A stretch of DNA of 64,000 nucleotides, from NCBI GenBank assembly GCA_030425385.1, contig JAUIAH010000006.1, forward strand, positions 186,001-250,000. The letters run 5' to 3'. Origin of the DNA: Verrucomicrobiia bacterium (lineage in GTDB: Bacteria > Verrucomicrobiota > Verrucomicrobiia > Verrucomicrobiales > DEV007). A model generated the notes under the pieces. The model saw only the letters and a list, made by a program, of their open reading frames with translations. It was not told where the DNA came from and ran no database searches. A program made the position numbers and the translations under genes. Positions 1 to 9,163 of the stretch are shown here, piece after piece. How positions within the stretch are numbered: the first letter of the stretch is position 1; each line of letters opens with the position of its first letter.

Positions 1-1376
1 GCAGGATCTTTGCGTTCGCGCTTCTCGGGCATTTCCCGCTTGGCTCCTTTCGGACGATCCTCAGGAATCGCATCCGCCTTCTTCGTGTCCGATTGCAGCA
101 ATAAGTGAAGCGCCGCGGCGGTGACATCGGTGAGGGCAAAGCCTTGATCTAACAAACGATCAATCAACCGCTTTCCTTTGGGAAAGCTTCCATCGACGAG
201 CACCTCGCGGAGTTGATTGTAGAAGCGATCCGTCCGATGCTCCTCCATTTCGTCCAGGGTGGGCACACGAAAGCGCGCCACCTTCTGTTTCGTGTGACGC
301 TGAATGGTTTGTAGTTTATAAACATCACGCCCAGCCACGATCGAAATCGCCTTGCCGGAACGCCCCGCCCGCCCCGTGCGCCCGATCCGGTGCACGTAGT
401 CTTCCGCATCAAACGGGAGATCGTAATTGATCACCAAACCCACTTCATCCACATCGATCCCACGGGCAGCGACATCGGTCGCCACGAGGACTCCAAATGA
501 CTGCTCACGAAAGGCATTCATGACGCGTGTGCGCACGTTCTGAGTCACATCCCCATGCAAGCGATCCGCCGCGAAGCCACGCGCGACCAAATCCTCCGTC
601 ACGTCGTCCACCGTCCGCTTGGTGTTGCAGAACACCATCGTCAAGGGAGAGGGATGCGAATCCAAGAGGCGTGCCAGCACCTCTGGCTTGGAGCGATGGC
701 GCGCCTCATAGTAGATTTGTTCAATGTCAGGAGTCGACAATTTCTCTCCTGCCACTTTCACCATCTCCGGCTCTCGCGTGAAGCGTTCGGCGAGCTCACG
801 GATGGCTTTGGGCATGGTAGCGGAGAACAGGACGGTCTGCCGATCCTTGGGCAATTCGGAGAGAATCGCTTCAATATCCTCACGGAATCCCATGTCCAGC
901 ATCTCGTCCGCTTCATCCAACACCGCCGCAGACGCCCCACTCAGGTCCAGGGTATTTCTCCTGATATGATCGAGCACGCGCCCTGGCGTCCCGATGACGA
1001 CCTGAGAGCCGCGTTTTAATCCATCGACCTGGCGTTGGAAAGAGGCGCCTCCAAAGATGGGCATCACATGGAGTCCCTTCGTCGTGTTCGCCAATTGGTG
1101 CAATTGCCCGGCCACTTGCACCGCCAATTCCCGCGTGGGACACAACACTAACGCTTGAACGGCACGTTTCTTCGGATCCACCCGTTCAAGGAGCGGGATG
1201 CCGAAGGCCGCCGTCTTGCCAGAACCCGTTGGCGATTGCCCGACGAGATCGCGGCCCTCCAGCAGGGGCTGCATGGCGGCCGATTGGATGGGCGATGTCA
1301 GCTCGAAACCGAGCGCATCAATGGCTTGACGCCTCTCAGGGCTGAGATCGAAATCAGAAAAGGGACGTTTCTCCAT
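1..1376 (-). CDS. DEAD-box ATP-dependent RNA helicase (3' end cut by window edge)
   Basis: This gene encodes an RNA-unwinding ATPase; the C-terminus lies beyond base 1. Reading the minus strand from ATG at 1376-1374 gives 458 codons with all helicase motifs in order: Q motif (TSPIQ, residues 27-31), Walker A SPTGSGKT (48-55), PTREL (80-84), TPGRV (130-134), DEAD (154-157), SAT (185-187) and HRIGRTGR (329-336). The two RecA lobes are complete. After about residue 365 a segment beginning 'VPTLDEMEE' resembles the linker that follows the core in DeaD/CsdA proteins, so a DeaD-like role in ribosome assembly or RNA decay is likely. The visible end is turning lysine- and glutamate-rich, as expected of the basic tail of such helicases. 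The family call is firm; the subfamily is inference. Confidence 0.93.
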   Translation of the reverse strand, partial: MEKRPFSDFDLSPERRQAIDALGFELTSPIQSAAMQPLLEGRDLVGQSPTGSGKTAAFGIPLLERVDPKKRAVQALVLCPTRELAVQVAGQLHQLANTTKGLHVMPIFGGASFQRQVDGLKRGSQVVIGTPGRVLDHIRRNTLDLSGASAAVLDEADEMLDMGFREDIEAILSELPKDRQTVLFSATMPKAIRELAERFTREPEMVKVAGEKLSTPDIEQIYYEARHRSKPEVLARLLDSHPSPLTMVFCNTKRTVDDVTEDLVARGFAADRLHGDVTQNVRTRVMNAFREQSFGVLVATDVAARGIDVDEVGLVINYDLPFDAEDYVHRIGRTGRAGRSGKAISIVAGRDVYKLQTIQRHTKQKVARFRVPTLDEMEEHRTDRFYNQLREVLVDGSFPKGKRLIDRLLDQGFALTDVTAAALHLLLQSDTKKADAIPEDRPKGAKREMPEKRERKDP

Positions 1377-1476
1377 GGTGCTACGTTAGGGTAATCAGAG
1401 CCCAGCGTATCACGCGCCGGGCGTGGAGACTCGGAGAAATCTTCGAAAAGGCAACCCTTCATTTCAGGAGCGCGCG

Positions 1477-2820
1477 TCACGAGGGGCTCGTCACCACCTG
1501 CGGTTCCACCACCATAACATGCGACTCGCGTGCACTGTCCTCCAACTTTCGCCGACGAGCCTCGGGAAGGTCCGCCTTATCCCCTAGATGGAAACCCCCG
1601 ATCCTTTCAAAGAAATCGATCGCTCCGGTGGTGAGGGCGAAGAGCCGGGCCACGCCCAACTCCTTGGCACGCCGAATGGCGAACTCCACCAATTTGCGTC
1701 CATATCCGTGATTCTCATGGTTCTTCTTGATGAAGAGGCAGGCAAGCTCGACGGCATCTTCGTCAGGATACACATGCAAGGCCACGCAACCCACGATGGT
1801 GCCATCGATCTCAATGACACTATAGTCACCGATCGTCTTGGTCACGTCTTCTTCAGAGCGTTGCACGAGGTCGTCATCACTGACAGAAGGACGAATCATC
1901 GCCATGATTGCTGGCACGTCCGCCTGCGTGGCCGAACGGATCTCCTGATACGCATCTCGATAGACCATGGTACCGCTCCCCTCATTGCTAAAGAGCTCGG
2001 CCAGCAGAGCATCGCGCTCCATGCCAGACACCACATGCACACGAGGCACGCCGTGGTAGCATGCGCGGGCAGCCTGCTTGAGCTTCGATCGCAGCATGGG
2101 ATCATCGACGCACACACGCGCATTGGCAGCGCCATCCACCACCGCATTGGCCTGATCCACCGAGAGCTGGCGCACCCGGAGATCGTCGGCATCGGTGACA
2201 TGATTCTGTGTCACGAAGAGCACCTTGGCGGCGCCCACTGCCAGCGCGATCTCGGTCGCCACACTATCAGAGTTCAACCGCAACGTGCGTCCGCGACGAT
2301 CATAGCCGACAGGCGAAATGACCGGCAGCAAGCCTTCTTCAAGGAAGGCTAACAAGCAGTCCGTATCGACGCGATCGATGACTCCTGTAAGGCCCTGGTC
2401 GACGCCTTTCACCCGCCCGGCCTGATGGGCCACAAGGACATTTCCAGAGGCCATGCGAATATTGGAAACGGTGGCCTGCTCGCGCAGTTGAGTTGAGAGA
2501 CGCGCGATCGCTTCCAAAGCAACCGAAAGACTGGTTTCGTCCGTGACGCCCTGGCCATCCGAATTCGTCAAGGTGAGGCCACGCTCTCTCGCCAATTGGC
2601 GGGTTTGATACCCTGCCCCGTGAACCAGGATGATCTGAATGCTGAGAGATTGGAGAACGGCGAGGTCTAGCAGGAGCCCAGGCAATCCGCTTGAATCCAG
2701 CAGTTCGCCATCCACAGCCACGACAAAGCGCTTCCCTCGAAAGAGCGGCACATACCGGAGGATTGCCCGCAAATCACTGTAGCGCACTTTCTGTTTGGGA
2801 GTCATTTCCATCGTTGCCAT
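1477..2820 (-). CDS. argA: Amino-acid N-acetyltransferase (N-acetylglutamate synthase)
   Basis: This enzyme acetylates glutamate, the first step of arginine synthesis. The 447-residue product has the ArgA layout: an amino-acid-kinase fold (about residues 20-290, with the ILVHGAGYQ glycine-rich loop) followed by a GNAT acetyltransferase domain (about 300-435, with the NHGYGRKLVEFA acetyl-CoA loop). Length matches the classical bacterial two-domain enzyme. An upstream in-frame ATG at 2955 would add 45 residues that do not look like family sequence and would overlap the divergent gene at 2854, so I take MATMEMT at 2820, which has an AAGG stretch just before it. The next gene diverges after 33 bases, so both promoters must share or overlap that gap. 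The kinase-like domain normally carries arginine feedback regulation. Confidence 0.88.
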   Translation of the reverse strand: MATMEMTPKQKVRYSDLRAILRYVPLFRGKRFVVAVDGELLDSSGLPGLLLDLAVLQSLSIQIILVHGAGYQTRQLARERGLTLTNSDGQGVTDETSLSVALEAIARLSTQLREQATVSNIRMASGNVLVAHQAGRVKGVDQGLTGVIDRVDTDCLLAFLEEGLLPVISPVGYDRRGRTLRLNSDSVATEIALAVGAAKVLFVTQNHVTDADDLRVRQLSVDQANAVVDGAANARVCVDDPMLRSKLKQAARACYHGVPRVHVVSGMERDALLAELFSNEGSGTMVYRDAYQEIRSATQADVPAIMAMIRPSVSDDDLVQRSEEDVTKTIGDYSVIEIDGTIVGCVALHVYPDEDAVELACLFIKKNHENHGYGRKLVEFAIRRAKELGVARLFALTTGAIDFFERIGGFHLGDKADLPEARRRKLEDSARESHVMVVEPQVVTSPS

Positions 2821-2853
2821 GAAGGGACCTTGCTTCAGATTAGCACTCCTCTC

Positions 2854-3321
2854 ATGGACAAGAAACGGCTTTTGACAGAAATTGTGGCACATCTCGAAGA
2901 GGTGTCCCAAACCATGCACGCAGCTGCCAAAGCAACGCACGAAGCGGCGACCCACGAAGACGCCAAGGCCGAGAACAAGTACGACACGCGCGGGCTCGAA
3001 GCCTCCTATCTAGCAGAAGGCCAAGCGCGCCAAGCAGAGGAAGCGGAAGCGAATCTACGACGCTTTCAACAGCTCTCTTCCGATCCCTTTCCCAAGACGG
3101 AGCCCATCGAGATTGGGGCCCTCGTAACGGTTGAAATGGCAGGATTTCGTGATCGCTATTTCTGCGGCCCGGGCGCTGGCGGGGTCGAAATGGAACTCGA
3201 TGGGGAAGAATGCATCATCGTGACGCGAGACTCCCCCATCGGATCGCATGTCTATGGGGCGCGCGAAGGGTCTTCCTTTGAGATCAATGGAAGGCGCGCG
3301 ACCATCGTCGCCGTCGACTGA
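2854..3321 (+). CDS. GreA/GreB-like transcription elongation factor, small form
   Basis: The 155-residue protein has a helical N-terminal half (about residues 1-75, rich in Ala, Glu and Lys, consistent with a coiled coil) and a compact beta-rich C-terminal half. It contains the stretch AENKYDTRGLEASYLA, which I recognise from short GreAB-like proteins often mis-annotated as other enzymes. The C-terminal 'SPIGSHVYGAREGSSF' fits the GreA/GreB FKBP-like domain, where a similar SPxGxALxGxxxGD motif occurs. GreA proteins bind the RNA polymerase secondary channel and rescue backtracked complexes. It is not established that this short form does so. The start is the ATG at 2854; an in-frame ATG at 2830 would add eight residues. 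Confidence 0.68.
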   Translation: MDKKRLLTEIVAHLEEVSQTMHAAAKATHEAATHEDAKAENKYDTRGLEASYLAEGQARQAEEAEANLRRFQQLSSDPFPKTEPIEIGALVTVEMAGFRDRYFCGPGAGGVEMELDGEECIIVTRDSPIGSHVYGAREGSSFEINGRRATIVAVD

Positions 3322-3322
3322 T

Positions 3323-4768
3323 CTACGGACGACCGTAGAGATGTTCCCCTTCCTTCGCCGCTTGGTGCGCTTCGTGAGTATCTTGGAGAGCGCCTGGATC
3401 TTGCTGATCCTTGAGCCATCCTTCTAAAGCTTCGGCAAGCGTCGCTTTCACCTGAGAATGATCCGCATCCTCGATTAGATTGGTCATTTCGTAAGGATCT
3501 GAGGCCGTGTGATAGAGTTCCTCGGCGGGGCGATGCATGTAGCGTTTGACTAACGCGTAGGTGTTAGGATGATTCCAAGCTTCGCGGACCCAGGTTGCCC
3601 AGTAGGGATTGTTCAGTTTGCCCTCCCCGGTCCAGCCCATGAGATGTTTCTCAATATACACCTCATGCGGCGCCAGATTGCGCAGGTAACGATAGGTCCC
3701 ATCGGTGATGGTTCGAATTGGGTAGGCTGGTCCCTCCGGGATATTGTTATGCATGCCATAGGCAAATGCCCGCGAGCTCGCGTTCGTCTCACCTAACAAG
3801 ACGCGCCGGAAACTGACACCATCGAATTGTTTGGGGCCCACGTCGCCTCCTGCCAGCGCCATGAGGGTGGGCACAACATCGGCGTATTGCACCAAGGCCG
3901 ACGTTCGTTTGCCTGCGGGCACGTGGTCAGGCCACCGTGCAATCAGCCCTGTGTGCAAGCCGGTGTCCCAATTCGTCCATTTGTTCCCTGGAAACTGCGA
4001 CCCTTGTTCCGAGGTGAAGAGCACCAGGGTATCTTCCGCCGCCCCTGTGGCAGCGAGCGTGGCGAGGATCTCTCCAACCTGCCCATCCATGTAGGTGATC
4101 TCGGCAAGGTAGCGCCCATACGCCTCACGCGTCGCTGGCGTATCGGCAAGATTGGGCGGCAGATGGAGCGTGTCTGGTGGATACTGCGTAGGATCTCCCA
4201 TCACCCAGGGCACATGCGGTTCAACCAGGGCGACAACCAAGCAGAAGGGACCCTCTTCACGCTCCATGAACCGTCGAATGCCCAGCACCTCATGGTCGCG
4301 AGTGGGATCACGCACGCAGTTCGGATCAAATCCTGCCACTTTCTCAAAGGGAAAGACATCTGCAGGTTTCACATGAAGCTTGCCTGCCAGACCCACACGA
4401 TAGCCGAGATCGCCGAGCAGATGTGGGAGACTCTTCACGCCAGGCCGACTCGCCGAGTGATTCCACGCACAGCCATTGCGCATCGGATAGAGCCCGGTGA
4501 AGAGTTCTGATCGACACGGCTGACACATGGCGGACGCCACATAGGCGCGATCAAAGGTCAGACCCTCCGCGGCAAGGCGATCCAAATGCGGCGTCTTGGC
4601 GTGACGGCCTCCGTAGATGGGAAGATCATTGTAAGTGCATTCATCGGCCATGATGATCAGCACGTTGGGAGCTTGCATCCCTTGAAGCCCGTTGCTGCAG
4701 AGGCACCAGATGAGGAATGCGAGGAGGATTGGCGGTTTGGAAAGGGGCATGGTCATCAGATGAACCAT
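3323..4768 (-). CDS. Secreted formylglycine-type sulfatase
   Basis: This is a type I sulfatase that removes sulfate esters from a substrate that cannot be named from sequence. It has an N-terminal signal peptide (hydrophobic run around residues 12-28), the early metal-binding segment 'MADE' (residues 40-43) and the modification signature C-Q-P-C-R (residues 82-86) followed by SELFTGLYP. This is the C-x-P-x-R context that the formylglycine-generating system converts. The order 'GYRVGLAGKLH' and 'FTSEQGSQFPGNKW' also fits the family. At 481 residues it is of normal length. A second in-frame ATG at 4750 gives a slightly shorter signal peptide and cannot be excluded. The ankyrin gene on the same strand ends eight bases upstream. 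No maturation enzyme or polysaccharide-utilisation partner is visible nearby. Confidence 0.9.
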   Translation of the reverse strand: MVHLMTMPLSKPPILLAFLIWCLCSNGLQGMQAPNVLIIMADECTYNDLPIYGGRHAKTPHLDRLAAEGLTFDRAYVASAMCQPCRSELFTGLYPMRNGCAWNHSASRPGVKSLPHLLGDLGYRVGLAGKLHVKPADVFPFEKVAGFDPNCVRDPTRDHEVLGIRRFMEREEGPFCLVVALVEPHVPWVMGDPTQYPPDTLHLPPNLADTPATREAYGRYLAEITYMDGQVGEILATLAATGAAEDTLVLFTSEQGSQFPGNKWTNWDTGLHTGLIARWPDHVPAGKRTSALVQYADVVPTLMALAGGDVGPKQFDGVSFRRVLLGETNASSRAFAYGMHNNIPEGPAYPIRTITDGTYRYLRNLAPHEVYIEKHLMGWTGEGKLNNPYWATWVREAWNHPNTYALVKRYMHRPAEELYHTASDPYEMTNLIEDADHSQVKATLAEALEGWLKDQQDPGALQDTHEAHQAAKEGEHLYGRP

Positions 4769-4775
4769 CGAGCGA

Positions 4776-5870
4776 TCACTGACATGACGTCAAGATTCTG
4801 ATCACTTCTTGGTTCCCTGCGCGTTCTTTCGCCAAATCGAGAGCCGATTGTCCCTTGCGATTCATCGCTTCTTTGTTCCCTCCAAGCCGAAGCAATGCAC
4901 GAACCATTGGAGCCTTGCCATCCTGTGCCGCCATCATCAGCGGCGTCAAATCATCCGCGCGCTCTTCCAATAAGGCACCCGAATTCACCAATAGTGCCAA
5001 CAGCGAGGGATCAGCAGTATAGGCCACCGCTCGGTGAAGGAGCAGGTCTTGCTCACCTATCCTTGCCCCTTGGTTCACCAAGGCCTTGACCACTTCTTTG
5101 CTTCCGCTCTTGACTGCCCACGAAAGCACGGATCTGCCTTTATCATCCTTCAGGTTGATATCGCCTCCCAGTTTGATGAGGTGGTTTACCAATTCAAGGT
5201 CTCCGTTTCCTGCGGCTCGCATCAGCACCGTCATGTGATTGTTTTCCTCATCACGCGCATCGATGTCGTACCCGGAATCGAGCAATTGTCTCACGCCTTC
5301 CACACTTTCACTAGCACGACCAATTAACCGTATCTTTTCAGGAATCAACTCCCGCTTGGGAAGCCTCTCGACCTTCCATTCTCCATTGTTGTCACTGACA
5401 TGCCAGCGGACTTCATCTATACCCCCAATGCGAATCGAAGTCACCAGAAACACATCGCCTGCCACCTTTATCGAAGCTTCGCTTATTCTCCAACCTCTAT
5501 TCACTGTGAGCGACGTTGTCTCCTTAGAGACGTCTTGAACCTTCGAGAACATCCTCATCTGCAATGTAATATCTTCAGTGATGAGCACGCAGAAGCGTTC
5601 ATTTCCCATTTCGCAAGCGTCTAACAGCTCCATCGTAGACGGCGGTGAGACCTCAGATATCGGAGGCTGAACATGCTCAATCTCGCCAACTTTGCGCTCC
5701 TCTTCCCCGAGCAATAGCACAAAGACATTCCTCGTCTCTCCAGGCCATTCTGCCTTCCTCGCTTCTTTCACCGCTTTAAGGCGAAACTGCCCGTCGCTCA
5801 GATCGATCTCCTGCCCACGAATCAGGCTAGGAGTTACGAAGACCATGCAGATGCAGAAGAAACGAACCAT
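4776..5870 (-). CDS. Secreted ankyrin-repeat protein
   Basis: The 364-residue product starts with a signal peptide (MVRFFCICMVFVTPSLIRG, about 19 residues). A unique domain of about 170 residues follows with no recognised family. The C-terminal part, from about residue 190, holds four to five ankyrin repeats recognisable by segments such as 'TVLMRAAGNGDLELVNHLI', 'SVLSWAVKSGSKEVVKALV' and 'TPLMMAAQDGKAPMVRALL'. Ankyrin repeats bind proteins; here they would act outside the cytoplasm. The gene lies directly upstream of the sulfatase on the same strand with a seven-base gap, so the two may be co-transcribed. The N-terminal domain's role is unknown. It ends in Cys-Gln, leaving a near-terminal cysteine. 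Confidence 0.8.
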   Translation of the reverse strand: MVRFFCICMVFVTPSLIRGQEIDLSDGQFRLKAVKEARKAEWPGETRNVFVLLLGEEERKVGEIEHVQPPISEVSPPSTMELLDACEMGNERFCVLITEDITLQMRMFSKVQDVSKETTSLTVNRGWRISEASIKVAGDVFLVTSIRIGGIDEVRWHVSDNNGEWKVERLPKRELIPEKIRLIGRASESVEGVRQLLDSGYDIDARDEENNHMTVLMRAAGNGDLELVNHLIKLGGDINLKDDKGRSVLSWAVKSGSKEVVKALVNQGARIGEQDLLLHRAVAYTADPSLLALLVNSGALLEERADDLTPLMMAAQDGKAPMVRALLRLGGNKEAMNRKGQSALDLAKERAGNQEVIRILTSCQ

Positions 5871-5898
5871 TGTCTAAGATCGGTCAGGATTATTTCCT

Positions 5899-6918
5899 CT
5901 ACGACACCGCAATCACGACTTTCCCAAAGTGCTTGGCCGAGTTGAGGTAGTCGTAGGCTGACGGGGCATCTTCGAAGGGAAAGATGCGATCGATCACTGG
6001 CTGCATGGAGGATTCCTCGACAAAGGCGAGAAGGCGTTCGAGTGCGGTGCGATGCCCGACATAGATGCCGTTGAGTCTCACATTGCGCGCAATGAGGGGG
6101 AACAGCGTGGCTTCAGGGGGATCGAATCCTGTGAGTACGCCAATGAGGGCGATATGACCACCGGCGGCCACCGCGGCCATGGATTTGGGCAGGGTGCCTG
6201 CACCACCGACCTCCACCACGTGATCCATGCCGCGTTTCTCCGTTGTTTCCCAAATGGTTTTCTCCCAATCCGGCGTCGCGCGGTAATTGATGGTGTGATC
6301 GGCTCCCAACGCGCGCGCCCGCTCCAGCTTCGCATCACTGCTAGACGTGATCCACACTTCGGCACCTTTCGCTTTGGCAATCTGCAAGCCAAAGATGGAT
6401 ACGCCGCCCGTTCCGAGAAGCAGGACGCGGTCGCCCGCTTGGAGGTCGCCGCGCTCTAGCAGCGCATACCAGGCAGTGAGCCCCGCACAGGGGAAACACG
6501 CCGCTTCTTCATCGGAGAGCCCATCTGGCACTTTCGCCACACCTTCCTCTGGCAAAACCACCATTTCTGACAGCATGCCATTGGCCGATCCCCCAAGAGC
6601 AGCCTCGTGGTAACGCAGGTCAAAGCGTCCATCAACCCAATGGGAAAAGAAGCAGCCCATGACACGATCCCCCACCGCCACACGCGTCACCCCTTCCCCA
6701 ACAGCAATCACTTCCCCCGCCCCATCGGATGCGGGGACCGTTCCTCCCGCCTTGGCTGAGGACGCGCTTTGCCCCTGACACATGAGGAGATCGCGGTAGT
6801 TGAGTGAAACAGCTTTCACATTCACCAAGACCTCACCAGGTCCGGGTTGCGGTGCTTCCACTTCCTTCAATTCAGGCGCGAGCCCGCTATCCGCAGAATG
6901 TAGTTGATACTGACGCAT
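5899..6918 (-). CDS. Zinc-independent MDR-family NAD(P)-dependent alcohol dehydrogenase / quinone oxidoreductase
   Basis: The 339-residue protein belongs to the medium-chain dehydrogenase/reductase superfamily. The N-terminal GroES-like domain contains 'SLNYRDLLMCQGQ' and 'VGDRVMGCF'. The NAD(P)-binding Rossmann domain contains 'LLLGTGGVSIFGLQIAKA' and 'ARALGADHTINY'. The cysteine/histidine pattern of catalytic and structural zinc sites in classical alcohol dehydrogenases is not evident, which favours a quinone-oxidoreductase or enoyl-reductase-like enzyme. The GGVSIFGLQIAK sequence is characteristic of one MDR subgroup. The substrate is unknown. Start ATG at 6918 yields the normal N-terminus for the family. 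It is followed, on the same strand and after the ankyrin gene's start, by no obvious pathway partner. Confidence 0.88.
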   Translation of the reverse strand: MRQYQLHSADSGLAPELKEVEAPQPGPGEVLVNVKAVSLNYRDLLMCQGQSASSAKAGGTVPASDGAGEVIAVGEGVTRVAVGDRVMGCFFSHWVDGRFDLRYHEAALGGSANGMLSEMVVLPEEGVAKVPDGLSDEEAACFPCAGLTAWYALLERGDLQAGDRVLLLGTGGVSIFGLQIAKAKGAEVWITSSSDAKLERARALGADHTINYRATPDWEKTIWETTEKRGMDHVVEVGGAGTLPKSMAAVAAGGHIALIGVLTGFDPPEATLFPLIARNVRLNGIYVGHRTALERLLAFVEESSMQPVIDRIFPFEDAPSAYDYLNSAKHFGKVVIAVS

Positions 6919-6927
6919 GGCCCGATC

Positions 6928-7668
6928 CTAACAGAATAAGTGTGGAGCCCCCACCTTGTCGTGAAGCCGATCGCAAACGCGTGGATCCAAGTCTAATCCT
7001 TGCGCGAGGCGACCGAGGTAGGCAGCCTCTTTGAGCGTGTCCACCTTCATGGCCATGACAGAGAAGCCGTAGACCTGCTCGGCCAATTCTTCCGGGACCG
7101 ATCGACAGAATTGCTTCACCTGCAACGGGGTGCGCAATTCTTGTCTGACAAAGTCCAATTCTTCTTCGGTCACATCATTGCCCAGGCGATCCAGAATGGC
7201 GTCTTGCTCGGCGCGATCAATATCTCCATCCACTTTGGCGGCATTGCACATGGCACGGATGAGGAAGACGGCCTGCTGTTGGCGCCCTGAAGACGGTCGC
7301 GGGCGACGCCGTGGCACCAATTCTGGGCGCTGCCGTTCTTGCCGTTCTTCCCGCTTGGGAGTCGCCTGAGGCTGCTGCCGCCGTTCGCCTCCAAAGATGC
7401 CCCCTAACAGGTCGTCGAGCAATCCCCCTGAAGGACGGGAGCTCGGCGCGGGTTGCTGTTTCGGGCGTTCTCGCGGCTCCTGACGAGGCGCGGGCGCGCG
7501 TCGGGGCTGGCGTGAGGACACCGAAGGTTCGTCATCGTCACGCACTCCAAGGAGATCCTCAAGGGCTCTCCCCATCCGCTTCCCATCACCCTCACGGAGT
7601 TCCCGCACACGACGGGAATTGGTGGCATTCTTTCCCAACAGTTCTCTTAAAATCGATGAGGCGTCCAT
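6928..7668 (-). CDS. DUF533 / TerB-like protein
   Basis: The 246-residue protein has an N-terminal 'MDASSILRELLG' helix and a long low-complexity middle (about residues 45-130, rich in Pro, Arg, Gln and Glu). The C-terminal helical domain (about 135-246) begins 'FLIRAMCNAAKVDGDIDRAE'. This acidic 'AKVDGxIDxxE' segment is typical of DUF533 (YebE-type) and tellurite-resistance TerB-like domains and probably binds a metal. No transmembrane helix is obvious, unlike some relatives. I take the start at 7668 because the 16 residues before it are unlike the family. The function of this family is unknown. It runs divergently from the glycoamylase-like gene with an 86-base gap. Confidence 0.72.
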   Translation of the reverse strand: MDASSILRELLGKNATNSRRVRELREGDGKRMGRALEDLLGVRDDDEPSVSSRQPRRAPAPRQEPRERPKQQPAPSSRPSGGLLDDLLGGIFGGERRQQPQATPKREERQERQRPELVPRRRPRPSSGRQQQAVFLIRAMCNAAKVDGDIDRAEQDAILDRLGNDVTEEELDFVRQELRTPLQVKQFCRSVPEELAEQVYGFSVMAMKVDTLKEAAYLGRLAQGLDLDPRVCDRLHDKVGAPHLFC

Positions 7669-7754
7669 GGTGGGAGCATACCCAAGAATGCCTGATTCCC
7701 AAGAATGGAAACACATCCAAGAGGAGATTGCACCCGCGCTTCATCTCCGCTTGC

Positions 7755-9155
7755 ATGGAGCGCATGAGATTTCTTTGGATTCCCCTTACTCTCAGCCTGC
7801 TAACCTCTTCCCCAGCCATCACCCCGGATGCCGCGCAAGAGGCCTTCCTCACCGACCTCCACGAACGCACCTTCAACTATTTCTGGAATCTGACACCCGC
7901 CAATACCGGCCTCACCCCGGATCGTGGCCCAGGCGCTTCCTTTTCCAGCATCGCAGCCATTGGGTTTGCCCTCACCGCCTATCCCATCGGCGTGGAACAC
8001 GATTATGTCAGTCGCGAGCGTGCCGCCGAGCGTACGCACATCACGCTCAAGTATCTCCGAGAAGGCCCACAAGGGGATGCCCCAACAGAAATGGCTGGTC
8101 ATCGCGGGTTCTTCTATCATTTCCTCCATTCGGACTCCGGGACTCGCTATCGCACCAATGAGCTTTCTAGCATTGACACAGCTTTACTCATGGCAGGCGC
8201 CCTCTTTGCCGCCGAGTACTTCGATGGAGATACGGCCACTGAGAAAGGCATCCGCGACGATGCCGACGCGCTTTATCGGGCGGTGGAGTGGGATTGGCTG
8301 CAACGTGAGGATCATCTCATGGGGCACGGTTGGAAACCGGAAAGAGGCAAGCTCCCGCACGCCTATCAAGGTTACAATGAGGCAATGATCCTCTACCTCC
8401 TCGCCCTTGGTTCCCCCACCCATCCCGTGGGAGAAGAGGCGTGGAAAGCCTACACGTCCACCTATCAATGGGCTGACTTTCATGGTTATGAACACGTTGG
8501 GTTCTCGCCCCTCTTTGGCCATCAATACTCTCATGTATGGGTCGATTTCCGCGGCATCCAAGATGCGTATATGCGCGAGAAAGGGATCGACTACTTTGAG
8601 AATTCGGCACGGGCGACACGCTCGCAACGGGCTTACGCCATCGCTAATCCGCTAGGATGGCGCGACTATGGAGAACATGTTTGGGGACTGACCGCTTGCG
8701 ATGGACCCGCCAATATCAGGCGCCTCTATAATGGGGAAGAACGCCAGTTTCAGACCTACTCAGCGCGGGGCGCCAGCATCGTGCGCATCCGCGACGATGG
8801 CACCATCGCCCCGACGGCCGCGGGCGGATCCATGCCCTTTGCGCCAGATATTTGCCTGCCTGCTTTGATGACCATGAAGGAGCGTTATGGCGAATCCCTC
8901 TACGGGCAATATGGCTTCGTGGATTGCTTCAATCCATCCTTCACCTTTGATGATGTCACTTTGGGACACGGGAAGATCGTGGCGGGCAAAGGCTGGTTTG
9001 ATACTGAATACCTGGGGATCGATCAAGGACCGATCCTCACCATGATCGAGAACTGGCGCACTGGCTTCGTTTGGAAAGTGATGCGGAAGAATCCCTACCT
9101 GAAGCGAGGGTTAGAACGTGCCGGGTTCACGGGCGGCTGGCTTGCCGACGACTAG
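7755..9155 (+). CDS. Secreted glycoamylase-like (GH144-type) hydrolase
   Basis: The 466-residue product has a signal peptide (MERMRFLWIPLTLSLLTSSPA) and an all-helical catalytic domain. The segments 'FLTDLHERTFNYFWNLTP', 'GFALTAYPIGVEH', 'GFFYHFL' and 'AAGGSMPFAPDICLPAL' match the glycoamylase-like family that contains endo-beta-1,2-glucanases (GH144). It would cleave a glucan in the periplasm or outside the cell; substrate assignment within this family needs biochemistry. The open frame extends upstream to 7311 but that part overlaps the divergent DUF533 gene and lacks a signal sequence, so ATG 7755 (or 7764) is preferred. It converges with the giant repeat gene, the two stops being only eight bases apart, with no hairpin seen between them. 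Confidence 0.82.
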   Translation: MERMRFLWIPLTLSLLTSSPAITPDAAQEAFLTDLHERTFNYFWNLTPANTGLTPDRGPGASFSSIAAIGFALTAYPIGVEHDYVSRERAAERTHITLKYLREGPQGDAPTEMAGHRGFFYHFLHSDSGTRYRTNELSSIDTALLMAGALFAAEYFDGDTATEKGIRDDADALYRAVEWDWLQREDHLMGHGWKPERGKLPHAYQGYNEAMILYLLALGSPTHPVGEEAWKAYTSTYQWADFHGYEHVGFSPLFGHQYSHVWVDFRGIQDAYMREKGIDYFENSARATRSQRAYAIANPLGWRDYGEHVWGLTACDGPANIRRLYNGEERQFQTYSARGASIVRIRDDGTIAPTAAGGSMPFAPDICLPALMTMKERYGESLYGQYGFVDCFNPSFTFDDVTLGHGKIVAGKGWFDTEYLGIDQGPILTMIENWRTGFVWKVMRKNPYLKRGLERAGFTGGWLADD

Positions 9156-9163
9156 CCGATTCA

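Noticed and set aside
1588-2352. Long open frame of 254 codons on the plus strand opposite argA.
   Set aside because: It is fully antisense to the ArgA coding sequence, is rich in His and Ile as shadows are, and matches no family.
3827-4510. 227-codon plus-strand frame opposite the sulfatase.
   Set aside because: It is antisense to the conserved sulfatase motifs and has no recognisable content.
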